A DNA stretch of 64,000 nt from Nicotiana tabacum (Eukaryota > Streptophyta > Magnoliopsida > Solanales > Solanaceae), in NCBI RefSeq assembly GCF_000715075.1, contig NC_134095.1, forward strand, positions 59,764,419 to 59,828,418, given 5' to 3'. Both the position numbers and the translations under genes were made by a program. Positions 11,307 to 22,272 of the stretch are shown in pieces (positions within the stretch are counted from its first letter, which is position 1; the number at the start of each line of letters is the position of its first letter). Below the pieces are notes generated by a model. The model saw only the letters and a list, made by a program, of their open reading frames with translations. It did no database searches and was not told where the DNA came from.

Positions 11307-12768
11307 TGTAACAAATCAGGCAGAAATAAGGCAAGAAAAACAGTTAAGGAACTGATTGTCAATCAATTACATAAGGCTTCCCTTAATTAAGGGATTCAAA
11401 TTCAAACGGGTGAAAACTATATAAGGAAAGAAATTGGGTAATCCCTTTGTGCACAACATGCAATCAGCGGCAAATACATAAAAAGTTATTTAAGGACAAG
11501 GTTTTGAAATACACGGTTTGTGCAAATAAGATAAGCAAATCAATTAACAAACAGTAAATCAAAAGAGTCCGAGATTTTGCATGAATGAACCGAGTCATAA
11601 AAGATGAAGAAGGGTTTTAACTTAGGCCGAGTAACAGGGAGAATCAACAAACAATGGAAAGAAATCAATCGAGCCATATTCAGAAGGAAGTTTGCACTAA
11701 TTGCAAATTTGAAAACCATTTAGAGGAAAATTCATCATATATAAGAAGCATGTGAGCATGAAAGAAGACTGTCGTGTAAATCAGTAGAACAAATCTAGTG
11801 TAGAAGAGTTTAGCAAAAAGTTCAGCATTATATGAAAACAAAGATGTCCAAACTCAGTTCAGAGACTCAAAGTCAGTCTGAAAGAGTTAAGGGTTCTAAA
11901 ATAAAACCCTAGTTCAATCAAACATCGGCAGAACCCCCAAATTCTACGGTTTCCACCTTGAATCAAGTGCAGAGATGAGGAGGCAAGTAGTCGAATCGAA
12001 ACATGTTTAGAGGTTTCAGAAAAGAACTGAAACTTCTAACATGCTTCTTCCATCAATAGAACTCATGAATAGCATGTAAATACAGTAGAGGGGTTCAAGG
12101 CAAACAGAGTAAAGAAACTAATTCGAAACGTGATGAGAAGAGACTGATAAGAACAGTAGAAGAAAGCATGCTTAAGAAGATCTTTTTAAAAGAAACAAAG
12201 TTCAATAGAAGAAAAATAGTAAGAACACTTAAGAACACGGTAGAAGAATATAGTAAGCGAAACATACCAGAACATAGTAGAAGAAAATAGCAGGACATAG
12301 TAGAAAAACATACAAGAGCATAGTATAAAAAGCACAGTAGAAGAACATACAAGAACGGAACATAGAAAGCATAGTAGAAGAACATACATGGTAGAAGGAA
12401 AATATAGAACACAGTAGAGGAAAATACACACAAAAGAAAAGGAAAAGAAAGTCAGAGAAACACTTAAGCATTTTCAGAAAACCCTAAATCGTAAAAGAAA
12501 GACTTTGAAAAGTAATTTTCGAAAGAAAAGTTAGGGAGACCATTTGAAAACTCAAAGAGAGCACAGATACACAACGAATATAAAGAGATCGGAGAAAACC
12601 TCAAAGGGTTAAGGTTTCAGAAGAACTCTAGAAATGAGAAAGGCTTTGAAAGGTCACCGATCTGAGTCGGAGATGTCAGAACCAGGCTCAAAACACCATG
12701 GTACGCAGGAGCAAGGCCGAAGATGACTTTGGAACCTTGAATAGGCAAAGGTCTGGGTGAAAACCTTC

Positions 12769-13523
12769 CAACGACTCAAACCGATGCCCCGACGCTCCAA
12801 AACTATCCAAATAATGGGAAACCCAATGAAAATACACCCTAATATTCATAACAATTCAGTTTATATAAAATCCCAACTCTGCTCAAAAAGTTGACAAAAT
12901 CGCCCTCGGGCCCACGTGCCAGGATTCCAAATTTTTTTAAAGATAAAGTTTACCAATAACCTCACAAACTCAAATATATAATTTACTCTTAATTTCATAT
13001 CCAAAATCTTGGTTAAAATCCAAGAATACTAATTTTCTAGGTTTTCCCTCAAACCCCAAGTTTTCCATAAGTTTTCATGCTCAAATCCATATACAATCAT
13101 GTATTTAACTCAAAACTAACATAAACCACTTACCTCATGCTTGGCGGTGAAAAATGGCACCTTAAAGTTGCTCCAAAATCGGCTCCAATGGAAACAATGG
13201 GTTTGAAATGAACCCAACCCCCGATTTAAAAGAACCTCACTACCTCCAACATTTTTGCACCTGCTGTCACTTGACCGCTTCTGCCATTGCGCAGGTGCGA
13301 CCCACTAATCGCTTCTGCGGTCCTCCTACAGCCCCCAAAATTCTGCATCTAGGTCCTTCATTCCGCAGGTTCGGTCCCACTTCTGCGGCAAGATGATCGC
13401 ATCTGTGGTCCCAGCCTAGCCCAGCCACTTCCACTTTTGCTGCACCTAGGCTGCTCCTGCGGCTCTGCACCTCAGGCCAAAACCTCATAGGTGCGGTTAC
13501 ACCAGATACCAATTGTTTCAGTA
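12769..13523 (-). repeat. 3' LTR of C, outer fragment
   Basis: It matches the 5' LTR of C from about 30804 to 31553, for example the shared stretch beginning ctcaaaccgatgccccgacg. The outer end is missing: roughly 1.1 kb corresponding to 29694-30800 is absent and the sequence joins element A's LTR at a short shared cttc. The inner end is the insertion site of element B. Confidence 0.85.
13255..13500. repeat. GC-rich palindrome cluster in 3' LTR of C
   Basis: A run of short imperfect palindromes built on ccgcttctgcgg and related words stands out from the AT-rich surroundings. It matches the cluster in the 5' LTR at 31288-31535, and resembles clusters in B and G. Confidence 0.65.
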
Positions 13524-14214
13524 TGTGACGAGCCGTCCAGTCATCTCATGAGTTACCGCTCCGTTTTGCCCATTTCAGCTTCTTTATGTTTCGTTATCCG
13601 TGTTTTGTGGTATCGGGTTGGTCTGATCGAGCCCGGAATGATTTTGATAAGGTTTGAGATACTTAGTCTCTTTAAGAAGGTTTAAGTTGGAAATGTCAAT
13701 CAAATGTTGACTTATGAGTTAGAGGGCTCGGATGTGAGTTCTGATGGTTTGATTAGCTTCGAGAGGTGATTTAGGACTTAGGAGCACGATCAGAATGGGT
13801 TTTGGAGGTGTAGAGAAGATTTAGGCTTGAATTGGCGAAGTTGATATTTTGGCGATTTCCGGTTGATAGGCGAGATTTTGATATAGGGGTCGGAATGGAA
13901 TTCCGAGAGTTGCAATAGCTTCGTTGTGTCATTTTGGACGTGTGTGCAAGATTTCAGGTCATTCGGACGTGGTTTGGTTGGGTTTTTGATAAAAAGCGTA
14001 TTTCGGAAGGTTTTAGAAACTTAGGCTTGAATTTGAGGTGTTTTGGTTGATTTGGTGTCATTTGAGGTGTTTTGATGGTTGAAACAAGTTTGAATAAGGT
14101 ATTGGGTCATGTTGGTGCTTTTGGTTGAGGTCCGGGGGCCTCGAGATGATTTCGGGTGGTTAACGGGGAAATTGGAGATTTGTTGTAGCAGCTGATATTG
14201 CTGCTTCTGGTGTT

Positions 14215-14460
14215 GTCGCACCTGCGGTTTGGGAACCGTAGGTGCAGCACCGCATGTGCGGAAGGGAAGGCGCAAATACGGATTGTAGAAGTGGAGTCAG
14301 GACCACAGATGCGGTATGGGGACCGCACCTGCGGAGTCGCAGATGCGACGTGTGGACCGCAGATGCGGTTTGTGACCGTTAAGTGAGTTCCGCAGAAGCA
14401 GAGGTGTTGACCGCATATGCGGTACCGCAGAAGCGGGTTTTGGACCGCAGATGCAGGTAT
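14215..14460. repeat. Palindrome cluster in 5' LTR of B
   Basis: About ten short palindromic words are packed in 245 bp, including ccgcagatgcgg, ccgcatatgcgg, ccgcacctgcgg and gtcgcagatgcgac. The arms change together (ccgca:tgcgg and tcgca:tgcga). The counterpart in the 3' LTR is at 22273-22510. Confidence 0.7.
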
Positions 14461-15384
14461 GCCTGGGCTGAACATATAAGTTATTCCATTTTGCGAAATT
14501 GGGTTATTTCACCATTTTTGGACCTCGGCTTGGGAACTTTTGGACGATTTTGAAGGGGGATTTCAAGGGAACTTCGTTAAGGTAAGGATTTTGGACCTAA
14601 AACACACTTCTATGGTAGTATTTCGTGGATTAAGACTGAAATTTAAGGAATTTAAGAACTAAAAATGGAGGATTAGGGCTTGAGTTTAAGAGGGCTTAAA
14701 ATAAGGATTTGAGGGGTCATTTGAACTCCTTTTTTTGTATTTTTGATATGAATGAACTCGTGGGGAGCCGAGGAATCTATTGATGTGAAAATTTCTGAGA
14801 TTCGAGAAGTGGGCCCGAGGCTCGGGTTTTGCTAATTTCAGGATTTTTGGTATTTTTCCATTGTTGTTGCTTGGGCTTTGTTCCTTTAGCATATTGTTAT
14901 GTATTTGTTCTGATTTTGGATAGATTCGACGCGCGTGGAGGACGATTCGATGGGCAAAGACATGGAGAGCTAGAGATTTAGCTGGTTCGAGGTGAGTAAT
15001 GATTGTAAATGATGCTCTGAGTGTTTGAAACCGCGGATTACACATCGTAGTGCTATATTGAGGCGAGACACACGCTTGATGACGAGCGTGGGGTCGTGCA
15101 CTATTGGGAATTGTGACTGGGTCCATCCCGATTGATGATTTTACTGCGTATTTGACTTTTAGTTATTTGCTATCATCATGATTTGGGCTGATTGCCATAT
15201 TTGGGCTTCGTGCCAACTATTTGAACCCTTCAGGGATTTTTATTACTATTTCCTCACTATTTTGATTTATTACTTGAACTCAGTCATGTTATTTTCCACT
15301 ATTTTACTACTCAGCCATTTTACTCAGTTTTGAGACTTAAATGATATTTTAAATGATATTTTGGGATGCGAAATCCTCGTTGGC

Positions 15385-15745
15385 TGAGTAAGGCCGAGGG
15401 CCTAGTTGTGAGGATACACTGGTACTGATATGAGGTCAAAGGCCTAAGATACATATATACGCCACGAGGTGGCTTGATTTATATGAGGTCGAGGGCCTAG
15501 ATTTGATGTCACGAGATGGCTTGATATTGTGCTTGGAACGTAAGGGGCCCCTGCCGGAGTCTGTACACCCCCAATGAGCGTGGATACCGAATGTGATGTG
15601 AGATTGAGCCCTAGGGACTAGTATTGTTCTGAGATTGAGCCCGAGGGGCTAGTATTGTTCTGAGATTGAGCCCGATGGGCTGGTACTATTCTAAGATGTT
15701 GCTCGAAGGCAGATTTGCTGACATTATGCCCGAGGGGCAAACTTT
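15385..15745 (+). repeat. Short hairpin repeats with gag triloop in 5' LTR of B
   Basis: Three 31-bp tandem units (15600-15692) each contain agcccgaggggct or a variant. They follow upstream words aggccgagggcct and aggtcgagggcct. Each word can fold as a short stem with a three-base loop, usually gag. The same three units are at 23687-23779 in the 3' LTR. Confidence 0.7.
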
Positions 15746-16356
15746 TATTTGTTTACTTTATCTTAAATATCTCTCAATTACCTGTTTTTACTGGTTATAA
15801 GAGGCTTTTACTTGAATTTTATTGGTTTTACTAATTTTAAGTGATTTACTGCTTCATTATAGACTACCTTGTGATTTACGTGATTTCTTACTTTTAGTTG
15901 TTATTTACATTTGTTACTCACTGAGTTGGAGTACTCACTTTACTCCCTGCACCCTGTATGCAGATTCAGGCATTGCTAGTTCCGCTCCTGAGTGTTGATT
16001 CCTCCAGTTTCAGGCGAGTTTCGGAGACTACGAGGTAGCTGTTGGCGTCCGCAGCCCCGTGTCTCTACTTCTCTATCATTTCCGTTTCTTTTCAAACATT
16101 TGTAGTAGTTTATGACTTTAGCAGACTGGTATTGTGATTTAGAGATGCTCGTGACTTGTGACACCCCGATTAGGGCTGTGTCGGGTTGGATTTTCCGTAA
16201 TGTTATCGTTATTTCCGCTATTCAGTATTATTAATCATGTTTAAACTATTTTTATGTTGTTTAACTATTTTAAAAAATGAGAATTTGGTTCAATTGGCTG
16301 GCCTTGTCTTCACGAGAAGCGCCATCACGACCGGGTTCGGGGTTAGGGTCATGACA

Positions 16357-16396
16357 CAGTCCTTCTTCAAATTTCAAATTTGATCCATTAACCATC
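16357..16396 (+). other. 40-bp copy of B's downstream target flank inside its 5' LTR
   Basis: These 40 bases are identical to 24439-24478, which is element C sequence just outside B's 3' LTR. They follow a complete LTR end (16356) and are followed by the last 30 bases of the LTR again. The right-hand join shares ccatc with the LTR terminus. Confidence 0.9.
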
Positions 16397-16429
16397 ACGA
16401 CCGGGTTCCAGGTTAGGGCCGTGACAAGT

Positions 16430-16442
16430 TGGTATAAGAGCC
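16430..16442 (+). other. Primer-binding site of B (initiator tRNA-Met type)
   Basis: The sequence tggtataagagcc lies three bases after the LTR end. It differs by one base from the usual tggtatcagagcc complementary to initiator tRNA-Met. Confidence 0.85.
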
Positions 16443-16627
16443 TAGGTTACATAGGTCTCACGAGTCATGAGCAGGTTTAGTAGAGTCTCACGGATCGGTA
16501 CAGATATGTTTGTATTTATCCTCGAGAGGCTGTAGAATCTAAAGGAAAAACTTCATATTCATGAAATTCTTGTCGTGCGAACTTGTTGGTCCAAGTACTA
16601 AACTTCTGTTATTCCATTCTCTCACAG

Positions 16628-18070
16628 ATGGTGAGGACGCGTGCTACCGAACGAGGTGGACGACCCCAAGTGCCACCAGCTGAGACCACCAGAGGCCGAG
16701 GATGCGGTCGTGGTCGTGGCAGAGGCAGAGCAACGAGGGCAGCACCTGTTGATCCACCAGCTACCCCAGCTCAGGATTAGGCTCTAGTTGTGGATGCTCT
16801 AGCAGCACCAGTTCAGGCACCAGCTGTGCCCATCGTGATTTCGGGTCTTCAGGAGGCCTTAGCACAGATCTTATCAGTTTGTACTGGCCTGGCTCAGGCG
16901 GTTTCAGCCACTACAGCCGCATTTACTTCAAGGCCGGGGAGGCAATCAGACTCCCGCTGCCTGCACACCTGAGCAGGCAGTGCAGGGAATTCAGACGCCG
17001 GGGGCACCTCCAGCCCAGCCGGTTGCACCAGCTCAGGAGTTTGTAGTACCAGTTATGTCGGATGATGAGCAGTGTCGACTCGAGAGGTTTGGTAGACTTC
17101 AGCCTATGACATTCAGCGGTGCAGAGGGCGAGGATGCCCAGGGTTTCTGGGAGATAAGTGCTAGTGGATGCTTCGTACAACAAGGATTCTTGAGACTAGT
17201 GGTGCGACATTTACTACCTTCTAGTTTTCTGGGGCTGCCTTCACTTGGTGGGAGGCATATGAGAGGCGTAGACCTGTTGGTGCAGCGCCCCTTACTTGGC
17301 AGCAGTTCTCTGTTCTCTTCCTGGAGAAGTATGTGTTGTAGTCCCGCAGAAAAGATTTGCATAGACAGTTTGAGTGGTTGCGGTAGGGGGATATGATTGT
17401 GTCATAGTATGAGTTGAGGTTTTTTGAGTTCGCTCGTCATGTCATCTGGATGGTTCCGACAGATCGAGAGAGGATCGGGAGATTTGTTGATGGCCTTACT
17501 TATTATCTCCGTATTCTTATGACCAGAGAGAGGGTGATGGGTGCTACGTTTGAGGAGGTGGTTGATATCGCTCGTGAGATTGAGTCGGTTTGCCGCTAGG
17601 AGCGAGAGGAGAGAGAGGCCAAGAGGCCTCGCGGATCTGGTAGCAATAGTGGTGCTCCTTCGCCGTTGATTTAGGTCTGCAAATTCAGCTTGCCCAAGCT
17701 ATCGTGGGGCATCTTCGGGTTATGGTTATCATGGATCTCAGCAGGGACAATCCTCACTCAGCGCCCTTCCAGCTCAAAGTGCATCTCGTGCTCCATCGGT
17801 TCAGGGTTCTTCTATGCCGAGTGCATTTGCTAGCCACTCCGGTAAGAGGGGTTCCCTTCAGTCCCCTTCTCCAGCACTTGGGACTTGTTATGAGTGTGGC
17901 GAGATGGGCCACATGTGGAGGCAATGTCCTCGTTGTGTTGCTAGTTTGTCCCAGCAGAGGGGTCAGTCTTCGGTTTCAGCGCCTATTTCTTCACCACCAC
18001 CCGCTCAGCCAGCTAGGGGTGTAGGTCAGTCAGCCAAGGATTGCCCTATAGGGGGAGGTCGATTAGGGGG
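16628..18070 (+). pseudogene. Gag of B with CCHC zinc knuckle
   Basis: The start at 16628 gives MVRTRATERGG followed by an Arg/Gly-rich stretch, the usual start of Tekay-type gag. A TAG ends the frame at 16778-16780. The next segment carries the Ala/Pro-rich linker, then a frameshift near 16930 and the block RLQPMTFSGAEGEDAQGFW (near 17090-17150). Another shift follows, and the region around 17410-17600 reads on with DRERIGRFVDGL. The zinc knuckle CYECGEMGHMWRQC (17887-17928) fits Cys-x2-Cys-x4-His-x4-Cys. Gag would coat the RNA in the particle. At least one stop and three frameshifts make it non-functional. Confidence 0.87.
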
Positions 18071-18543
18071 CGGTCAGGCCCGTTTCTATGCCATCCCAGG
18101 CAGACCAGATGTTATTGCTTCAGATGTTGTCATTACAGGTATTGTTTCAGTCTGTCACAGAGATGCCTCTATATTATTTTATTTCGGTTCCACCTTTTTT
18201 ATGTGTCATCATACGTTGCTCATTATTTGGGTACGCCCCGTGAGTTTCTTGCTTTACCTGTCCATATATCTACCACGGTGGGTGATACTGTTGTTGTAGT
18301 CCGTGTGTACCAGTTGTGTGTAGTGACTATTGGGGGTCTGGAGACCCGAGTGAATTTGTTCCTACTGAGCATGGTGGATTTAGATATCATTTTGGGCATG
18401 GATTGGTTATCTCCATGTCGTGCTATTCTGCACTGTCATGCTAAGACAATCACATTAGCTATGCCGGGTGTGCCACAGATCAAATGGCGAGGTGTGACTG
18501 ATTATGTTCCTAGCAGAGTGATCTCTTTCTTGAAGGCCCAGCT
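18071..18543 (+). pseudogene. Protease of B with lost active site
   Basis: The region aligns with the protease of element G (54720-55094): a block ending DLDIILGMDWLSPCRAILHCHAK is the conserved C-terminal part. At the active site G has LFDPGSTYSY, while B reads LFYFGSTFF. The catalytic Asp is Tyr and the next Pro is Phe. A frameshift lies shortly after. The enzyme would have cut the polyprotein; B cannot do so from this copy. Confidence 0.85.
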
Positions 18544-20361
18544 GTGGTTGAAAGGGATTGTCTTTCATATCTAGTGCTTGTGAGGGATGTCGGAGCTGAG
18601 ACTCCCCGCATTGATTCTGTTCCAATTGTGAGGGATTTTCCCAATATGTTTCCTGCAGACCTGCTGGGCATGCCACCAGACAGGGATATTGATTTTGGTA
18701 TTGACCTAGTGCCGGACACTCAGCCCATTTCTATTTCGCCGTATCATATGGTACCAGCGGAGTTGAAGGAATTGAAGGAGCAGTTTAGGAGCTCCTAGAT
18801 AAGGGGTTCATTCGGCCTAGTGTGTCACCTTGGGGTGCCGGTTCTGTTTGTGAAGAAGAAGGATGGCACAATGAGAATGTGCATTGATTATAAGCAATTG
18901 AACAAGGTAACAATTAAGAACAAGTATCATTTGCCTCTCATTGATGATTTATTTGATCAGCTTCAGGGAGCGAGGGTGTTCTCCAAGATTGATCTCCTTT
19001 CGGGTTATCACCAGTTGAAGATCAGGGATTCGGATATTCTTAAGATGGCTTTCAAGACCCGATATGGTCATTATGAGTTCTTGGTGATGTCTTTTTGGCT
19101 GACCAATGCCCCAGCAGTGTTCATGCATTTGATGAACAGCATGTTCCGGCCTTACCTCGATTTATTTGTCATAGTCTTCATTGATGATATTCTGGTGTAT
19201 TTGCGTAGTCAGGAGGAACACGCAGAGCATTTAGGAGTTGTGTTGCAGAGATTGAGGGAGGAGAAGCTTTATGCAAAATTCTCCAAGTGTGAGTTTTGGC
19301 TTAGTTTAGTGGCTTTCTTGGGGCACGTGGTGTCCAGCGAGGGTATTCAGGTTGATCCAAAGAAGATAAAGGCGGTTCAGAGTTGGCCCAAACCGTCCTT
19401 AGCCATAGAGATTCGCAGCTTTCTTGGTTTGGCAGGCTATTATAGCCGATTTTTTCAGGGATTCTCATCTATCGCATTGCCCTTGACCAAGTTGACTCAA
19501 AAGGGTGCTCCATTTGTATGGTCGGACGAGTGTGAGGAGAGATTTCAGAAGCTCAAGAAAGCCTTGACCACAGCTCCAGCATTGGTTTTGCCATCAGCTT
19601 CAGGTTCATATACTGTGTATTGTGATGCTTCGAGAGTTGGGATTGGTTGTGTGTTGATGCAGGAGGGTAGAGTTATTGCTTATGCTTCTCGTCAGTTGAA
19701 GCCCCATGAGAAGAACTACCCCGTTCATGATTTGGAGTTGGCTGCCATAGTTCATGCATTGAAGATTTGGAGGCACTACTTGTATGGTGTATCTTGTGAG
19801 GTGTTCACTGATCATCGCAGCCTTCAACATTTGTTCAATCAAAAGGACCTTAATTTGAGGCAGCGGAGATGGTTGGAGTTGCTTAAAGATTATGATATCA
19901 CTATCTTGTACCATCCGGGAAAGGCCAATATGGTGGCCGATGCTTTGAGCCGAAAGGCAGTGAGTACGGGGAGTTTGGCATATATTCCAGTTGGGGAGAG
20001 ACCTCTTGTAGTGGATGTTCAGGCCTTGGCCAATCGGTTTGTGAGGTTAGATATTTCAGAGCCCAGTCGGGTATTGGCTTGTGTGGTTTCTCAGTCTTCC
20101 TTATATGATCGCATCAGAGAGCGCCAATATGATGATACACATTTGCTTGTCCTTAGAGACAGAGTTCAGCATGATGATGCCAGATATGTGACCATTGGTG
20201 ATGATGGGGTGTTGAGGATGAAGGTCCATATTTGTGTGCCCAATGTGGACGGGCTTCGAGAGTTGATTCTGGAAGAGGCCCATAGCTCACGGAATTCCAT
20301 TCATTCGGGCGCCGCGAAGATGTATCAGGATTTGAGGCAGCATATTAGTGGAGAAGAATGA
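18544..20361 (+). pseudogene. Reverse transcriptase and RNase H of B
   Basis: A 513-codon open stretch (18820-20361) follows an N-terminal block (18544-18798) that ends in a TAG. RT motifs in order are [54 protein letters not shown] (normally Gly where Trp stands) and the catalytic FIDDILVY at about 19180. RNase H shows [18 protein letters not shown] with the first Asp, the Glu in [12 protein letters not shown], the Asp in FTDHRSL and the final [10 protein letters not shown]. The start of the integrase zinc-binding domain follows to the stop at 20361. This is the best preserved coding block of the window; the polyprotein around it is broken. Confidence 0.92.
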
Positions 20362-21256
20362 AGAAAGATATTGTGGGATTTGTAGCCCGATGTTTCAATT
20401 GTCAGCATGTGAAATATAAGCATCAGAGACCGGGTGGTTTGCTTCAGTAGATAGATATTCCTAAGTGGAAGTGGGAGAGGATCACTATGGACTTTGTTGT
20501 TGGACTTTCACGGACTTTGAAGAAGTTCGATGCTATTTGGGTGATTGTGGATCGGCTGACCAAGTCCGCGTACTTCATTCCTATGTGTACTACCTATTCT
20601 TCAGAGCGGTTGACAGGGATCTATATCCGAGAGATTACTGTTTGCATGGTGTCCCAGTTTCCATCATTTCAGATAGAGGTACTCGGTTTACTTTGCAGTT
20701 TTGGAGGGCTGTGCAGAGAGAGTTGGGTACTCAGGTTGAGTTGAGCACAACTTTTCATCCTCAGACGGACAGGCAGTCCGAGCGTACTATTCATATATTG
20801 GAGGACATGTTGCATGCTTGTGTCATTGATTTTGGAGGATCACGGAATGAGTTTCTACCACTTGTAGAGTTTGCTTATAACAATAGCTACCAGTCGATTA
20901 TTCAGATGGCTCCATATGAGGCTTTGTATGGGAGGCGGTGTAGATCTCCAGTTGGTTGGTTTGAGCCCGATGAAGGCTAGGCTATTGGGGACTTATTTGG
21001 TACAGGATGCTTTGGAAAAGGTGAAGGTGATTCAGGAGAGGCTTCGTACAGCGCAGTCGAGGCCAAAGAGTTATGCTGATAGGAAGGTTCGAGATGTGTC
21101 CTACATGGTTGGCGAGAAGGTGCTGCTGAAGGTTTCGCCCATGAAGTGTGTTATGAGATTTGGGAAGAAAGGGAAGTTGAGTCCTCAGTTTATTGGGCCT
21201 TTCGAGGTGCTTCAGAGGATTGGGGAGGTGGCTTCTGAGCTTGCTTTGCCCCCATC
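20275..21256 (+). pseudogene. Integrase of B
   Basis: The His-His-Cys-Cys domain is visible across the TGA/TAG breaks ([10 protein letters not shown], then CFNCQHVKY near 20390-20420). The DDE core has MDFVVGL with the first Asp (near 20490), SIISDRGTRF with the second Asp (near 20670), and TDRQSERTIHILED with the Glu (near 20780). A frameshift near 20640 separates the first from the second Asp and another lies near 20980. The C-terminal GPF-type block (KLSPQFIGPFEVLQRIGEV) is at about 21180-21230. Integrase inserts the cDNA; this copy needs at least three repairs and is inactive. Confidence 0.9.
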
Positions 21257-21586
21257 TTGTCTAGTGTGCATCCGGTATTTCATGTTTCTATGCTCCGGAA
21301 GTATATTGGGGATCCGCCTCATGTTCTGAATTTTAGCACGGTTCAGTTGGATGATGATTTGACCTATGATGTGGAGTCAGTAGCTATTTTGGGTCGTCAA
21401 ATTCGGAAGTTGAGGTCAAAGGATATAGCTTCAGTGAAGGTGCAGTGGAGAGGTCGGCCCATGGAGAAGGCTACCTGGGAGACTGAGCGGGAAATGCGGA
21501 GCAGATATCCTCACCTATTTGAGGCTTCAGGTATGTTTCTTGACTCGTTCGAGGACGAATGTTTGTTTAAGTTGAGGAGGATGTGA
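21257..21586 (+). pseudogene. C-terminal chromodomain of B polyprotein
   Basis: The block carries VAILGRQIRKLRSKDIASVK, then VQWRGRP and ATWETEREMRSRYPHLF, the known C-terminal chromodomain type of Tekay/Del elements, thought to direct integration to heterochromatin. The polyprotein ends FEDECLFKLRRM with the stop at 21584-21586. The final Met codon spans the LTR border and the stop lies in LTR bases 3-5. The polypurine tract just before the LTR therefore also encodes Lys-Leu-Arg-Arg. No stop lies inside this block. Confidence 0.9.
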
Positions 21587-22272
21587 CGACCCGACCAGTC
21601 ATCTCATGAGTTACCGCTCTGTTTCCCCCATTTCAGCTTCTTTATGCTTCGTTATCCGTGTTTTGTGGTATCGAGTTGGTCTGATCGAGTCCGGAATAAT
21701 TTTGATAAGGTTTGAGACACTTAGTCTCTTTTAAGAAGGTTTAAGTTGGAAAAGTCAACCTGATGTTGACTTATGAGTTAGAGGGTCGGATGTGAGTTCC
21801 GATGGTTTGATTAGCTTTGGGAGGTGATTTATGACCTAGGAGCGCGATCGGAATGTGTTTTGGAGGTGTAGAGAAGATTTAAGCTTGAATTGGCGAAGTT
21901 GATATTTTGGCGATTTTCGGCTGATAGGCGAGATTTTAATATAAGGGCCGGAATGGAATTCCAAGAGTTGTAGTAGCTTCGTTGTGTCATTTTGGACATG
22001 TGTGCAAAATTTCAGGTCATTCGGACGTGGTTTGGTTGGGTTTTTGATCAAAAGCATATTTCGGAAGGTTTTAGAAACTTAGGCTTGAATTTGAGGTGTT
22101 TTGGTTGATTTGGTGTCATTTGAGGTGTTTTGATGGTTGGAACAACTTTGAATAAGGTATTGGGTCATGTTGGTGCTTTTGGTTGAGGTCCGGGGGCCTC
22201 GGGATGATTTCGGGTGGTTAACGGGGAAATTGGAGATTTGTTGTAGCAGCTGATATTGCTACTTCTGGTGTT

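Larger units (their letters stand above)
1..12768 (-). mobile_element. Element A: Tat/Ogre-type Ty3/gypsy retrotransposon, 5' two thirds
   Basis: Read on the minus strand the order is 5' LTR, PBS, leader, extra ORF1, gag, protease, RT, RNase H, archaeal-type RNase H and integrase. An ORF1 ahead of gag, a second RNase H before integrase, a tRNA-Arg-like PBS and a multi-kilobase LTR are the known hallmarks of the Tat/Ogre lineage. The window starts inside integrase, so the rest of integrase, the 3' UTR and the 3' LTR lie to the left. The 5' LTR is also truncated: by comparison with element H it lacks about 870 bp at its U3 start and joins element C directly. Every coding block carries stops or frameshifts, so the copy is dead. 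Confidence 0.88.
8845..12768 (-). repeat. Truncated 5' LTR of element A
   Basis: The LTR end is clear: tgtcgcaccc at 8845 on the plus strand, abutting the PBS. The block resembles the LTRs at 34893 and 57376 along its whole length, including the conserved gagtcgcca box at 8932-8940, the ctataggcatg subrepeats and an A-rich middle. It stops at about 12768, where it runs into chromovirus LTR sequence. By comparison with the LTR at 57376-62291, about 870 bp of U3 start are missing. Several hydrophobic frames occur in the A-rich middle (12095-12471), but they are by-products of base composition. Confidence 0.85.
13524..16426 (+). repeat. 5' LTR of B
   Basis: It starts tgtgacgagcc and ends gccgtgaca directly before the PBS. 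It is collinear with the 3' LTR except for small substitutions, a 4-bp difference in the palindrome cluster, about 40 bp present only in the 3' LTR near 23425-23470, and an extra block near its own end. That extra block (16357-16396) is a copy of sequence from outside the element, so the LTR end appears twice: at 16356 and again at 16426. Confidence 0.92.

Noticed and set aside
12095..12471. Overlapping hydrophobic Cys/Phe/Tyr-rich frames on the minus strand
   Set aside because: They arise from an A-rich, repetitive stretch of the LTR of A; three frames are open at once and a similar set appears in the LTR of H (60794-61115).
13267..13512. Arg/Gly-rich frames over the GC clusters (also 14107-14475, 22165-22529, 31262-31653, 50681-50978)
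   Set aside because: They follow the palindrome clusters, occur on both strands and are not conserved as protein between LTR copies.
18544..21586. Possible endogenous pararetrovirus (common in Solanaceae)
   Set aside because: Integrase, chromodomain and LTRs are present and no movement- or coat-protein-like region was seen, so it is a Ty3/gypsy retrotransposon.
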